Assembly: GCA_965119215.1 (NCBI GenBank)
Contig: CBCPKK010000005.1
Span: forward strand, 186,001-250,000
DNA: 64,000 bases
Reading direction: 5' to 3'
From: Buttiauxella sp965119215
GTDB lineage: Bacteria > Pseudomonadota > Gammaproteobacteria > Enterobacterales > Enterobacteriaceae
Shown: positions 1-9,093 of the stretch, piece after piece
How positions within the stretch are numbered: the stretch's first letter is position 1
Layout: the number at the start of each line of letters is the position of its first letter
Notes under the pieces: model-generated
Told to the model about the DNA's origin: nothing
What the model saw: the letters and a program-made list of their open reading frames with translations, nothing else
The model's database searches: none
Position numbers and translations under genes: made by a program

Positions 1-2082
1 GGCGACTTCCTCGGACTCCGGGCTGTCCGGCAAATCGTAATGCCAGCCCATTTTCAACAATGGCTCGGCACCTTTACCGCCTTCGGTGCGGTACATCTCG
101 CGTATGCGATGATAAATTCCGGCCAGGATTTCACCGTCGGTGCGTGCTTCGCCTGGTGCGTCAGCCCCTTTCCAGTGCCACTGTAACCAGCGCCCGGAGT
201 TGGCAATCGAACCGTCTTCTTCGGCAAAACACGTCGAGGGCAGACGGAACACTTCGGTCTGAATCGCCGCCGGATTAACGTCGTTCATCTCGCCGTGGTT
301 CTGCCAGAAGTTAGACGTTTCAGTGACGAGCGGATCGATAATCACCAGATATTTCAGCTTGCTGAGGCTGGCGACAATCTTGTTTTTATCCGGGAACGAC
401 GCCACAGGGTTAAAGCCCTGGCAGATGTATCCGCTGACTTTGTTGCGGTCCATCATGTCGAAATACTTCAGCACGTCGTAGGACTGATCCCACTTCGGCA
501 ACCAGTCGAAGCCCCAGTTATTTTCTTTCTGCGCATCGTTGCCATAAAACGCTTTCATCAGGCTGACGAAGAACTTGGGATAATTACCCCAGTAGTTCAC
601 CTGGCCTGGCAGCGTGGCTTTTGGCGTGTTGGCGGCAAGATAGGTTTCAAGCGTGGTGTGTTTTTCAGACGGCAGAGTCAGATAACCCGGCAGGCTGGTG
701 GAAAGCAGACCCAGGTCGGTTAAACCCTGAATATTGGAGTGCCCGCGCAAGGCGTTCACGCCACCGCCTGCCATGCCCATATTGCCGAGCAGCAACTGGA
801 TCATCGCCATAGTACGAATGTTCTGCGCGCCCACGGTGTGTTGCGTCCAGCCCAGCGCGTACAGGAACGTGGTGGTGCGGTCGGCAGCGCTGGTGGAAGC
901 CAGCACTTCGCAGACTTTCAGGAAGTCAGCTTTTGGCGTGCCGCAGATGTGTTCGACAACTTCTGGCGTGTAGCGGGAAACGTGCTCTTTGAGCAGATTC
1001 CATACGCAGCGCGGATCGCTCAGTGACTCATCGCGTTTGGCATAGCCGTTTTCATCGAACTGATAGTTCCAGCTCGTTTTATCGTACTGGCGTTTATCTT
1101 CGTCGTAGCCGCTAAACAGGCCGTCATCAAAGCTGAAATCGTCGCGCACCAGCAGGCTGGCGTTGGTGTAATGCTTAACGTATTCGGCGTTGATTTTGTT
1201 ATTAGAAATCAGGTACAGCAGCACGCCCGACAGGAAAGTAATGTCGGTGCCGGAACGAATCGGCGCATAAATATCCGCCACCGAAGCGGTGCGGGTAAAG
1301 CGCGGATCGACCACAATCAGCGTGGCGTCGTTGTTGTTTTTGGCTTCCATCGCCCAGCGGAAACCCACCGGATGCGCTTCAGCGGCGTTGCCGCCCATCA
1401 CCATCACCACGTTGGCGTTTTTGATATCAACCCAGTGGTTGGTCATCGCACCGCGACCAAATGTTGGAGCAAGACTTGCTACCGTTGGTCCGTGTCAGAC
1501 GCGCGCCTGGTTATCTACCGCTAACATGCCCAGCGAGCGGACAAATTTTTGTGTCAGCATGCCGGTTTCATTGCTGGCCGCCGACGCACATAACATGCCG
1601 GTGGAAAGCCAACGGTTGACCGTAACGTCCTGCTCGTTCTTCTCAACGAAATTGGCATCGCGGTCGTCTTTCATCAGGCGGGCGAGCCGGGAAAAAGCGT
1701 CTTCCCAACTGATGCGCTGCCATTTATCAGAACCTGGCGCGCGGTATTCCGGGTAACGCAGGCGGCTTTCGCTGTGGATATAATCCAGCAGGCCCGCACC
1801 TTTCGGGCATAACGCACCCCGGTTGACCGGATGATCCGGGTCACCTTCAATATGGAAAATGCTGGATTTGGCGTTTTTCGAGCCATCGCCCAGGCTATAC
1901 ATCAATAATCCGCAACCTACGGAGCAGTATGTACAGGAATTGCGGGTTTCTTTGGCGCGCAACAGCTTGTAATTGCGCACCTCCGCGAGTGCCGCTTTGG
2001 GTGCAAATCCCAGAACTGCGGCGGTTGTCCCTGCCATCCCGCCGGCACAGATTTTGAAAAATTTTCTGCGACTGACGTCCAT
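1..2082 (-). CDS. fdnG: Formate dehydrogenase-N alpha subunit, selenoprotein, partial (3' end outside window)
   Basis: Catalytic subunit of the periplasmic, membrane-anchored formate dehydrogenase-N, which oxidises formate and passes electrons through FdnH and FdnI to menaquinone during nitrate respiration. The N-terminus carries a twin-arginine signal (VSRRKFF). A 4Fe-4S Cys motif (CTYCSVGC) lies near residue 50 and molybdopterin-oxidoreductase sequence follows. An in-frame TGA at 1495-1497 (residue 196) is the selenocysteine codon: the flanking residues NQARV and HGPTVAS are those of FdnG/FdoG, and the frame stays open from there to base 1, giving 694 visible codons of about 1015. The ATG at 2082 was chosen because MDVSRR is the family start; an earlier in-frame codon at 2127 has no support. 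Wording such as RNYKLLRAKE and NNNDATLIVVDPR matches FdnG better than its paralogue FdoG. The gene leaves the window on the left, where fdnH and fdnI would be expected. Confidence 0.95.
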
Positions 2083-2144
2083 CGTAACCTCATTGTTATG
2101 ACGTATGAATGGCCGCGAAAATACCAACAGTAGCTGATGGGTTA

Positions 2145-2158
2145 TTGAGCAAAATCAA
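2145..2158 (-). promoter_or_regulatory. Candidate FNR site upstream of fdnG
   Basis: The sequence TTGAG-N4-ATCAA differs from the FNR consensus TTGAT-N4-ATCAA at one position. Its centre is about 70 bases upstream of the fdnG start codon, compatible with a class II position near -41.5 and a short leader. FNR activation of fdnG is established in E. coli; the site here is inferred from pattern only. Confidence 0.55.
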
Positions 2159-2334
2159 TTCGCTAAGCATTGGGTAAAGAACCGCTACTTAATGAGTAGA
2201 AGGGCGATAATTCGGGTAACCACAAAGAGAGTGTGAATATAGACTTAACAACAGCGCGGCAACTTGTGATAAAAAAACACATCAAAAAAATAAGCTGTTC
2301 CGCAAATATCTCAACATCATAATCAGGACCCATA

Positions 2335-3234
2335 ATGTTAAAAATTGCCAACACCCAGGTCATTTACGCCATGAGCCGCGAAAACACGCCAGTGGCGACG
2401 GTTTCGAGCAATACCGATGTCAGTTTTGCTACCTGCGACTGTTTTTCTGACCAGATCCAGACGGCAGATGCCGAATTTAACCAGCTCGACTGGCAGCGTA
2501 TAAACCCTGCGACTGGCCCCGTTTTTATTACACAAGCGCAGCCTGGCGATGTGCTGAAAGTGGAAATTAAAAGCATCACTTTGCGTGGCAATCAGGCAGT
2601 AATGGTGACGGCTCCACAGCTTGGTGTGATTGGCGATGAACTCACGGAGCCACGCATTTTAGTGGTGCCAATTGATAACGGCGAAGCGCATTTACCCGGC
2701 GGCGTGCGTGTGCCGCTAAATCCAATGATTGGCGTAATTGGTGTGGCACCTGCGGGCGAGGCAATTTCTTGCGGCACACCCGATAGCCACGGCGGCAACA
2801 TGGATTGCAAAGTCATCACCGCAGGCAGCACGCTGTATTTGCCGGTGAATGTCGAAGGGGCATTGTTTGCACTCGGCGACTTACATGCGGCAATGGGCGA
2901 TGGCGAAGTTTCAGTTTGTGGCCTGGAGGTAGCGGGGGACGTAGTAGTGAATCTCAGCGTGATTAAAAACCGCAAACTGCCCACGCCGATGCTGGAAAAT
3001 GACGAAACAATCTTTACTCTCGCATCAGCATTAACGCTCGACGATGCCGCAGCGCTCGCCACGCGCAACATGGCGCACTTTATTGCCGACAACACGGATA
3101 TCTCGCTGCCGGACGCCATCAACCTGCTGAGCATTACCGGTGATTTGCAGATTTGCCAGGTCGTCGACCCGCTAAAAACCTGCCGTTTCGCCCTGCCAAA
3201 ACGTGTCGCGGAGCAGTTGAAACTGAGCATTTAA
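2335..3234 (+). CDS. Acetamidase/formamidase family protein
   Basis: A 299-residue protein of the FmdA/AmdA family, which hydrolyses short amides such as formamide or acetamide to the acid and ammonia. Family blocks are visible in order: PGDVLKVEI near residue 70, PMIGVIGVAP near 135, the HGGNMD block near 155, then GALFALGDLHAAMGDGEV. There is no signal peptide, so it is probably cytoplasmic. It diverges from fdnG and runs convergently into yahB; the two stop codons overlap (positions 3231-3234). Lying next to a carbamoyl-pathway operon controlled by YahB, it may handle an amide by-product of that pathway. That link is inference from position. The true substrate cannot be read from the sequence. 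Confidence 0.85.
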   Translation: MLKIANTQVIYAMSRENTPVATVSSNTDVSFATCDCFSDQIQTADAEFNQLDWQRINPATGPVFITQAQPGDVLKVEIKSITLRGNQAVMVTAPQLGVIGDELTEPRILVVPIDNGEAHLPGGVRVPLNPMIGVIGVAPAGEAISCGTPDSHGGNMDCKVITAGSTLYLPVNVEGALFALGDLHAAMGDGEVSVCGLEVAGDVVVNLSVIKNRKLPTPMLENDETIFTLASALTLDDAAALATRNMAHFIADNTDISLPDAINLLSITGDLQICQVVDPLKTCRFALPKRVAEQLKLSI

Positions 3235-4160
3235 TCCCGACACAACAAATCCTGATAAATCTCCGCCAGCATTCCGCCTGCCGCAAACTGCTTTTTAATC
3301 CACTGGGTGACCTGCCCAGTGGCCGCGTGTTGGGTGGCGAGTAGCATGCGTGAATCCTGGCGCGGGTTGTTAATCTGGCGCGTAACCAGCAGGCCGCTTT
3401 CCTGGGCTTCGCGCACCATGTAGCTCGGTAAAAAGCCGACGCCTTCGCCTAAAATCTGGCACTGGCATTTGGTGTTGAAGTCCGGCACCAGAATCGCCTC
3501 TTGCCCGTGTAGCAACCATCCCACCTTTTTATTCAGCGTCAGCGCGGTGTCTTCGACCATGATATTGGGATACAGGCGCAACTGGCTTTCGGAAATCGGT
3601 TCCGGCATAAACGCCAGCGGATGCGTGGGGGCGATGGCAAATTCCCAGCGAATAGCGCCGATTTCGGTGTAGTCGATGCCGCCGCCGTCGAGCAGCGTAT
3701 CCGGTGCGCCAATCGCGATATTCGCCTGGTTATTGATAATCGAATCCCACACGCCGTTGTACACCTCGGTGGTAATCGTAATCAGGCAGGTGGGGAACTG
3801 TTTTTTGAGAATTTGCAGCAGCTTCGCGGTGTGGCGCGGGGTATACAGCAGCTGATTGATACAGATGCGCACCTTCACCTCAATACCTTGCGAGATGGTA
3901 TCGACGCCGCGTTTGATGGCATGGAAGTCGTTAAGCAGCTCGGTCGCCTTGCGATAGAAATAGTAGCCGGATTCGGTCAATTCAATGCTGCGGGTATTGC
4001 GTATAAACAGCACCACATCGAGATAAGTCTCTATCCGCTTGATGGTATAGCTGATGGCAGACGTGGTTACACCGAGCTCAACCGCGGCTTTGCTGAAACT
4101 GGCGTAACGGGCAGCAGTGGTAAAGGCGTGGAGGTTTTCTTCGGTGAAGATGGAGTTCAT
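3231..4160 (-). CDS. yahB: LysR-family regulator YahB
   Basis: A 309-residue LysR-type regulator: N-terminal winged HTH (about residues 5-65, with the ARYASFSKAAVELGVTTSAIS helix-turn-helix) and a C-terminal periplasmic-binding-like effector domain. The wording closely follows E. coli YahB as I recall it, and it also shares the VYNGVWDSI and FLPSYMV segments with AllS, the activator of the allantoin allD operon. It is transcribed away from yahD, the usual layout for a LysR protein controlling the neighbouring operon, so it probably activates yahD-J in response to a ureide or carbamoylated metabolite (inference). Its 3' end overlaps the formamidase-family gene by four bases. Confidence 0.9.
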   Translation of the reverse strand: MNSIFTEENLHAFTTAARYASFSKAAVELGVTTSAISYTIKRIETYLDVVLFIRNTRSIELTESGYYFYRKATELLNDFHAIKRGVDTISQGIEVKVRICINQLLYTPRHTAKLLQILKKQFPTCLITITTEVYNGVWDSIINNQANIAIGAPDTLLDGGGIDYTEIGAIRWEFAIAPTHPLAFMPEPISESQLRLYPNIMVEDTALTLNKKVGWLLHGQEAILVPDFNTKCQCQILGEGVGFLPSYMVREAQESGLLVTRQINNPRQDSRMLLATQHAATGQVTQWIKKQFAAGGMLAEIYQDLLCRD

Positions 4161-4182
4161 TACGCGATTTCCTTTCTTTCTT

Positions 4183-4258
4183 GTCGGATGTCGCTTCGCT
4201 AATCCGACCTACAAAACCGTTACCTAACCGTAGGTCGGGTAAGCAATGCGCACCCGAC
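4183..4258. repeat. REP/BIME-like pair of inverted repeats
   Basis: Two hairpins stand next to each other: GTCGGAT/ATCCGAC (4183-4208) and GTCGGGT/ACCCGAC (4234-4258). Layout and sequence are typical of enterobacterial REP elements arranged as a BIME. They sit just upstream of yahB, in the yahB-yahD divergent region. Confidence 0.75.
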
Positions 4259-4602
4259 ATCGCATTGTTGAATGTATTTGTAATTCTTATGATCCCGGCC
4301 GCAGTCTTGAACCATATTTAACACTGCCGTTACAACTGATTTGAAGAGTATCACACTTCTTGAATCCCGTTTTTCCCGCTTTCGACAAGGGCTCACGGCT
4401 ATCTGACTAGTCGGTACTAAAGTGTTGAGAAAACGGTTTTATCATAGGCAAAAGATTGCGCTGAAGCACATTTTGCTCACATTATTGAAATCTATTCAAC
4501 AATGCTGTCATTAACGATGAATGATTTTTAAACGGATGTTAAAGCGCTCAGAGTGTTGCTATTCTCAATTCATCGGAAATAGCAAAGTATGGGAGTATGG
4601 AT
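4259..4602 (+). promoter_or_regulatory. yahD upstream region with candidate YahB site
   Basis: AT-rich gene-free stretch between the REP pair and yahD. It contains the perfect dyad TTGAA-N5-TTCAA at 4485-4499, about 110 bases upstream of the yahD start. This has the T-N11-A form typical of LysR-type binding sites and is therefore a candidate YahB operator. No clear promoter boxes could be assigned with confidence. Confidence 0.4.
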
Positions 4603-5208
4603 ATGTCTCAGAAAGAACTCATTGCAGAATTTCTAAATGCAGCACAAGTTGGGCATCTGGAAAATCTAAAACAATGCCTCAGTGATGGCGTGGAGATTAA
4701 TGCCACTAATCGCCAGGGGCGGACCGCAATTACACTTGCTAGTCTGCACAAAAAATATGATTGCGTTGAGTATTTAATTGAAATCGGCGCTGATATCAAT
4801 AAGCAAGATGAAACCTGTTTTAACCCATTCTTACTCAGTTGCCTGAATAACGATCTGACATTATTGCGCCTGATTTTACCGGCAAATCCTGACCTGAATG
4901 TTTTATCGCGCTTTGGTGGTGTGGGTATTACCCCGGCTAGCGAAAAAGGCCACGTTGAGATTGTGCGTGAATTAGTGACGCGCACGGAAATTAACGTCAA
5001 CCACACCAACTTTGTTGGTTGGACACCGCTGCTTGAAGCCATTGTCCTCAATGATGGTGGCGTAAAGCAGCAGGAGATCGTCAAGCTGCTTTTGGAGCAC
5101 GGCGCGAACCCGCACATGACCGACAAATACGGCAAATCACCTCTATTCCTTGCCCGCGATAAGGGCTACCACGAGATTGCCGAACTGTTAGTGAACGCCG
5201 GAGCTTAA
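4603..5208 (+). CDS. yahD: Ankyrin-repeat protein YahD
   Basis: A 201-residue soluble protein composed almost wholly of ankyrin repeats, recognisable by recurring G-TA/P-L-A and LL--GA-IN motifs (for example AITLASLHKKYDCVEYLI, GWTPLLEAI, GKSPLFLARDKG). Length and sequence agree with E. coli YahD (201 aa). The second ATG (4603) is preferred to the one at 4597 because GGGAG lies about 7 bases before it. It is the first gene of the yah operon and is followed by yahE after 31 bases. Ankyrin proteins bind other proteins, so YahD may be an accessory or scaffold for the enzymes downstream; its function is not known. Confidence 0.9.
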   Translation: MSQKELIAEFLNAAQVGHLENLKQCLSDGVEINATNRQGRTAITLASLHKKYDCVEYLIEIGADINKQDETCFNPFLLSCLNNDLTLLRLILPANPDLNVLSRFGGVGITPASEKGHVEIVRELVTRTEINVNHTNFVGWTPLLEAIVLNDGGVKQQEIVKLLLEHGANPHMTDKYGKSPLFLARDKGYHEIAELLVNAGA

Positions 5209-5239
5209 ACACAGGAGATGCACTATCGCCGACCATTTT

Positions 5240-6145
5240 TTGCGGCAGTGCCTCTTTGCACAAACGGCAGATATCACCTTTTTTGAACCAGATTTACAAG
5301 GTGATACAACCGGTTATGTTGAACAGGTGTTTTCCAGGGCAGTCAATATTCACCTCCCTGAAAGACAACAGATATTCACTTTGTTGAGTACTGACTGTGA
5401 TAACGGGCCGAACAGCTGCCGTTTAGCGCTTGAGCATTGTCATCACGCATTCCAGCCCGGCGAACGGGTCAGTTTTCACAGTAACGGCATTCATATTGGT
5501 ACGGATAAACGCATCGATTTTTCGCGCTGTACACGCTGGCAACCCGATGCACCGTATTTAACGCAAGCCAGAATAAAAGAGACAGACTGGCAAAGCCTTG
5601 CGCAAATCACACAGGCCAGTGTTGAGCAAAGCTCGTCATTATTTTATTTCCGTAGCGGCAATATTTTTTATCAAGAAATGAGCCGTTTGTTGCAATTACA
5701 CCGGATGCAACTCATTGCTGCATTACGCACAGGGAATTGCGATGCTATTGAAAATGAAATAACCGGATTATTAGGTCTGGGAATTGGATTAACGCCATCA
5801 GGTGACGATTATCTGGCGGGGCTAAGTACATTTTTATTTGTCGATGGGCATCCGGCAAGAAAATATCGCAATGTTTTTATTTCCGTACTGGAAAGAGAAA
5901 AACATAAAACCACGCTGCTTAGTGCAATAACGCTGCGCGAAGCTATTGATCAACGCTATCGTGAAAGCATTCATGATTTTATTAATCAAGTGGTCAATGG
6001 TGATTTAAAAAATATTCAGCAGCCGATTAACGAAATTAAAAAAATAGGGTCGAGTTCAGGATGCGACATGCTTTGCGGCATGGCGGATGCCTTCGCTTTG
6101 ACCCGATATGACGGAGAAAATCATGTCGACCAGGATTGTAATTAA
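5240..6145 (+). CDS. yahE: DUF2877 protein YahE (carbamoyltransferase-associated)
   Basis: A protein of about 300 residues in the DUF2877 family, the YahE/YlbF (AllH) group that always accompanies FdrA-like and DUF1116 proteins. Characteristic blocks are SDNGPNSCRL-type wording near residue 55 and the strongly conserved LGLGIGLTPSGDDYLAG near residue 190. In the paralogous E. coli fdrA-ylbE-ylbF locus the three proteins are reported to form oxamate carbamoyltransferase; YahE is inferred to play the same part for another substrate. The start is uncertain: the only start codon in frame is TTG at 5240 without a ribosome-binding site, while AGGAG at 5213 abuts an ATG (5218) in another frame, separated by a run of six T. 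It overlaps yahF by 23 bases. Confidence 0.82.
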   Translation: MRQCLFAQTADITFFEPDLQGDTTGYVEQVFSRAVNIHLPERQQIFTLLSTDCDNGPNSCRLALEHCHHAFQPGERVSFHSNGIHIGTDKRIDFSRCTRWQPDAPYLTQARIKETDWQSLAQITQASVEQSSSLFYFRSGNIFYQEMSRLLQLHRMQLIAALRTGNCDAIENEITGLLGLGIGLTPSGDDYLAGLSTFLFVDGHPARKYRNVFISVLEREKHKTTLLSAITLREAIDQRYRESIHDFINQVVNGDLKNIQQPINEIKKIGSSSGCDMLCGMADAFALTRYDGENHVDQDCN

Positions 6146-7673
6146 AAAGAACACCTATTTTGATTCTGTTTCACTGATGTCCATCTCAACCAAAGCGAAC
6201 CAGCTTGAAGGGGTCGAGCAGGCGTTTGTTGCGATGGCAACCGAGATGAACAAAGGGGTACTGAAAAACCTCGGCTTGTTAAACGACGAGCTGGAACAGG
6301 CCAAAAATAGCGATCTGATGATTGTCATCAAAGGCGCAAGCGATGCCGCAAACGAAGCCACGCTTGAAGCCATAGAAGGGCTATTTACCCGCAAAGATGA
6401 CGGCGGTTCGCGCCACGAAGCCCGCTACGCCACACTCAGCAGTGCGCATAACAACATTCCTGATACCAACCTCGCGGTGATTTCGGTCAACGGCGCATTT
6501 GCGGCCCGTGAAGCGCGACAGGCACTGGAAAACAACCTTAACGTAATGCTGTTTTCCGATAACGTTTCGCTTGATGACGAACTGGCACTCAAGCAGGTCG
6601 CGCACAGCAAAGGGCTGCTAATGATGGGGCCGGACTGCGGCACGGCGATTATTAACGGCGCAGGGCTGTGCTTTGCCAACTCGGTGCGTCGCGGTTCTAT
6701 CGGCATTGTGGGTGCCAGCGGCACCGGTAGTCAGGAATTAAGCGTGCGTATTCATGAGTTTGGCGGCGGTGTTTCCCAACTTATTGGTACGGGCGGGCGT
6801 GATTTAAGCGAGAAAATTGGCGGCATAATGATGCTGGATGCCATCCAGATGCTGGAAGATGACTCGCAAACCGAAGTGATTGCGCTGATCTCCAAACCGC
6901 CAGCTCAGGCCGTGGCAGAAAAAGTACTGGCGCGTGCGCAAACCTGCCGCAAGCCAGTAGTGGTTTGTTTCCTCGGAACAGGGGAAGCACGCGAAGACGA
7001 ACCGGGTTTGCAGTTTGCGCATGGCACCAAAGAAGCCGCGCTGAAAGCCGTTCTGCTGACCGGTATTAAAAAAGAATCGCTGGATTTACATCCGCTCAAC
7101 TGGCCGCTTATCGAAGAAGTGCGTGCCCGTTTGAAACCAGAGCAGAAGTACATTCGTGCGCTGTTCTGTGGCGGCACGCTGTGTGATGAAGCCATGTTCG
7201 CCGCGCTGGAAAAATACCCGGACGTTTACAGCAATATTCAGCCAAACCCGGAATATCGCCTCAAAGACGTCAACGTCAGTGTCGCGCACACCTTCCTCGA
7301 TTTTGGTGATGACGATTTCACCAACGGCAAACCGCACCCGATGATTGACCCCACCAACCGTATCAGCCGTCTGTTGCAGGAAGCGCGTGACCCGGAAGTG
7401 GGCGTGATAGCGATGGATTTTGTGCTGGGTTACGGCTCGCATGAAAACCCAGTCGGCGTGATGCTCGACGCTATCAAAGAAGCGAAAGCCATTGCCGCTC
7501 GTGATGGGCGTCATCTGGAAATTTTGGGCTACGTGCTGGGCACCGACCAGGATACCCCTTCGCTAGAACAGCAATGCCAGATGCTAACGGACGCAGGCGT
7601 TATCTGGGCAAGCAGCAGCACCAACACCGGCCTGCTGGCACGCGAATTTGTCTGCAAGGAGAAAGCACAATGA
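6123..7673 (+). CDS. yahF: FdrA-like acyl-CoA synthetase-fold protein YahF
   Basis: A 516-residue protein of the FdrA/YahF family, built like the alpha and beta parts of succinyl-CoA synthetase. A CoA/nucleotide-binding segment is visible (IGIVGASGTGSQELSVRIHEFGGG near residue 195, then IGTGGRDLSEKIGG) and a second half carries DFGDDDFTNGKPHPMIDPTNR. The ATG at 6123 is preferred over 6108 because GGAG lies 6-7 bases before it. It closely follows E. coli YahF. In the paralogous AllFGH system FdrA is a subunit of the carbamoyltransferase that splits a carbamoylated acid with phosphate to give carbamoyl phosphate; that role is inferred here. It overlaps yahE and shares an ATGA with yahG, so translation is probably coupled. 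Confidence 0.9.
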   Translation: MSTRIVIKKNTYFDSVSLMSISTKANQLEGVEQAFVAMATEMNKGVLKNLGLLNDELEQAKNSDLMIVIKGASDAANEATLEAIEGLFTRKDDGGSRHEARYATLSSAHNNIPDTNLAVISVNGAFAAREARQALENNLNVMLFSDNVSLDDELALKQVAHSKGLLMMGPDCGTAIINGAGLCFANSVRRGSIGIVGASGTGSQELSVRIHEFGGGVSQLIGTGGRDLSEKIGGIMMLDAIQMLEDDSQTEVIALISKPPAQAVAEKVLARAQTCRKPVVVCFLGTGEAREDEPGLQFAHGTKEAALKAVLLTGIKKESLDLHPLNWPLIEEVRARLKPEQKYIRALFCGGTLCDEAMFAALEKYPDVYSNIQPNPEYRLKDVNVSVAHTFLDFGDDDFTNGKPHPMIDPTNRISRLLQEARDPEVGVIAMDFVLGYGSHENPVGVMLDAIKEAKAIAARDGRHLEILGYVLGTDQDTPSLEQQCQMLTDAGVIWASSSTNTGLLAREFVCKEKAQ

Positions 7674-9082
7674 GTTTATTCAACCAACCCCTGAACGTAA
7701 TTAACGTCGGCATTGCGATGTTCAGCGACGATTTGAAAAAGCAGAACGTACCGGTAACGCAACTGGACTGGACGCCACCGGGCCAGGGAAATTTAGCCGT
7801 CGTTAAAGCTCTGGATGCGATTGCCGCAGCAGGTCTTGCTGAAAAAGTAGCGGCAGCAAATAAACTTGCCGTTGAGCGCATCATTCAGTCCCAGCCCGTT
7901 TTAGTGGGTTATGATCAGGCGATTAACGTGGTTCCTGGCATGACGCGCAACACCATTCTTCACGCCGGGCCGCCGATTACCTGGGCAAAAATGTGCGGTG
8001 CCATGAAGGGGGCTGTGACTGGTGCGCTGGTCTTTGAAGGGCTGGCGGCGAATCTTGAAGATGCAGCAGATCTGGCGGCTTCGGGGGAAATCATTTTCTC
8101 GCCATGCCATGAACACGACTGTGTGGGTTCGATGGCGGGCGTGACGTCTGCCTCCATGTTCATGCATATCGTCGAAAACAAAACCTACGGCAACCGCGCC
8201 TACACCAACCTCAGCGAGCAAATGGCGAAGATCCTGCGCATGGGGGCCAACGACCAAAGCGTAATTGACCGCCTGATCTGGATGCGAGACGTGCTCGGCC
8301 CAATGCTGCGCGATGCGATGAAACTCGCAGGTGAAATCGATCTTCGCTTGATGCTGGCGCAGGCACTGCATATGGGTGACGAATGCCACAACCGCAATAA
8401 CGCAGGCACCACGCTGCTGATTCAGGCGCTGACGCCGTGGATTATTCAGACCAACTTCACCGTGGCGCAGCAAAAAGAAGTGTTCGATTTTGTCGCCAGC
8501 AGCGACTACTTCTCCGGCCCGACGTGGATGGCGATGTGCAAAGCGGCAATGGATGCGGCGCACGGCATCGAATACAGCACCGTGGTCACCACCATGGCGC
8601 GCAACGGCGTGGAGTTTGGTCTGCGCGTTAGCGGCATGCCAGGCCAATGGTTTACTGGTCCAGCGCAGCAAGTGATCGGCCCGATGTTTGCAGGCTACAA
8701 ACCGGCAGATTCCGGTCTGGATATTGGCGACAGCGCCATCACCGAAACCTACGGCATTGGCGGTTTTGCCATGGCGACGGCTCCGGCGATTGTTGCGCTG
8801 GTGGGTGGCACAGTGGATGAAGCTATCGATTTCTCGCGCCAGATGCGTGAGATAACGCTCGGTGAAAACCCTAATGTCACTATTCCGTTGCTGTCATTTA
8901 TGGGCATTCCGACCGCCATTGATATTACGCGTGTCGGCAACAGCGGCATTTTGCCGGTGATCAACACCGCCATTGCCCACAAAGACGCGGGTATCGGCAT
9001 GATTGGTGCCGGGATTGTGCATCCGCCGTTTGAATGTTTTGAGAAGGCTCTGCTCGCCTTTGGTGAGCGTTACTCTTTCTAA
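7670..9082 (+). CDS. yahG: DUF1116 protein YahG (carbamoyltransferase-associated)
   Basis: A 470-residue DUF1116 protein matching E. coli YahG (about 472 aa). Conserved wording includes SPCHEHDCVGSMAGVTS-type sequence near residue 145, MGDECHNRNNAGT near 235 and VSGMPGQWFTGPA near 320. The Cys/His-rich HEHDC and DECHNR segments may hold catalytic or metal-binding residues (inference). Its start overlaps the yahF stop as ATGA. The family occurs only with FdrA- and DUF2877-type partners; the paralogue YlbE (AllG) is part of oxamate carbamoyltransferase. The substrate of the Yah version is unknown. Confidence 0.9.
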   Translation: MSLFNQPLNVINVGIAMFSDDLKKQNVPVTQLDWTPPGQGNLAVVKALDAIAAAGLAEKVAAANKLAVERIIQSQPVLVGYDQAINVVPGMTRNTILHAGPPITWAKMCGAMKGAVTGALVFEGLAANLEDAADLAASGEIIFSPCHEHDCVGSMAGVTSASMFMHIVENKTYGNRAYTNLSEQMAKILRMGANDQSVIDRLIWMRDVLGPMLRDAMKLAGEIDLRLMLAQALHMGDECHNRNNAGTTLLIQALTPWIIQTNFTVAQQKEVFDFVASSDYFSGPTWMAMCKAAMDAAHGIEYSTVVTTMARNGVEFGLRVSGMPGQWFTGPAQQVIGPMFAGYKPADSGLDIGDSAITETYGIGGFAMATAPAIVALVGGTVDEAIDFSRQMREITLGENPNVTIPLLSFMGIPTAIDITRVGNSGILPVINTAIAHKDAGIGMIGAGIVHPPFECFEKALLAFGERYSF

Positions 9083-9093
9083 GGGAAACACCG

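Noticed and set aside
1495..2127. A short 210-codon ORF as a truncated formate dehydrogenase
   Set aside because: The TGA is at the selenocysteine position and the reading frame continues to the window edge with family sequence.
7901..8671. A 256-codon minus-strand ORF inside yahG
   Set aside because: Its translation is His/Arg-rich and resembles nothing, whereas yahG on the other strand is conserved throughout.
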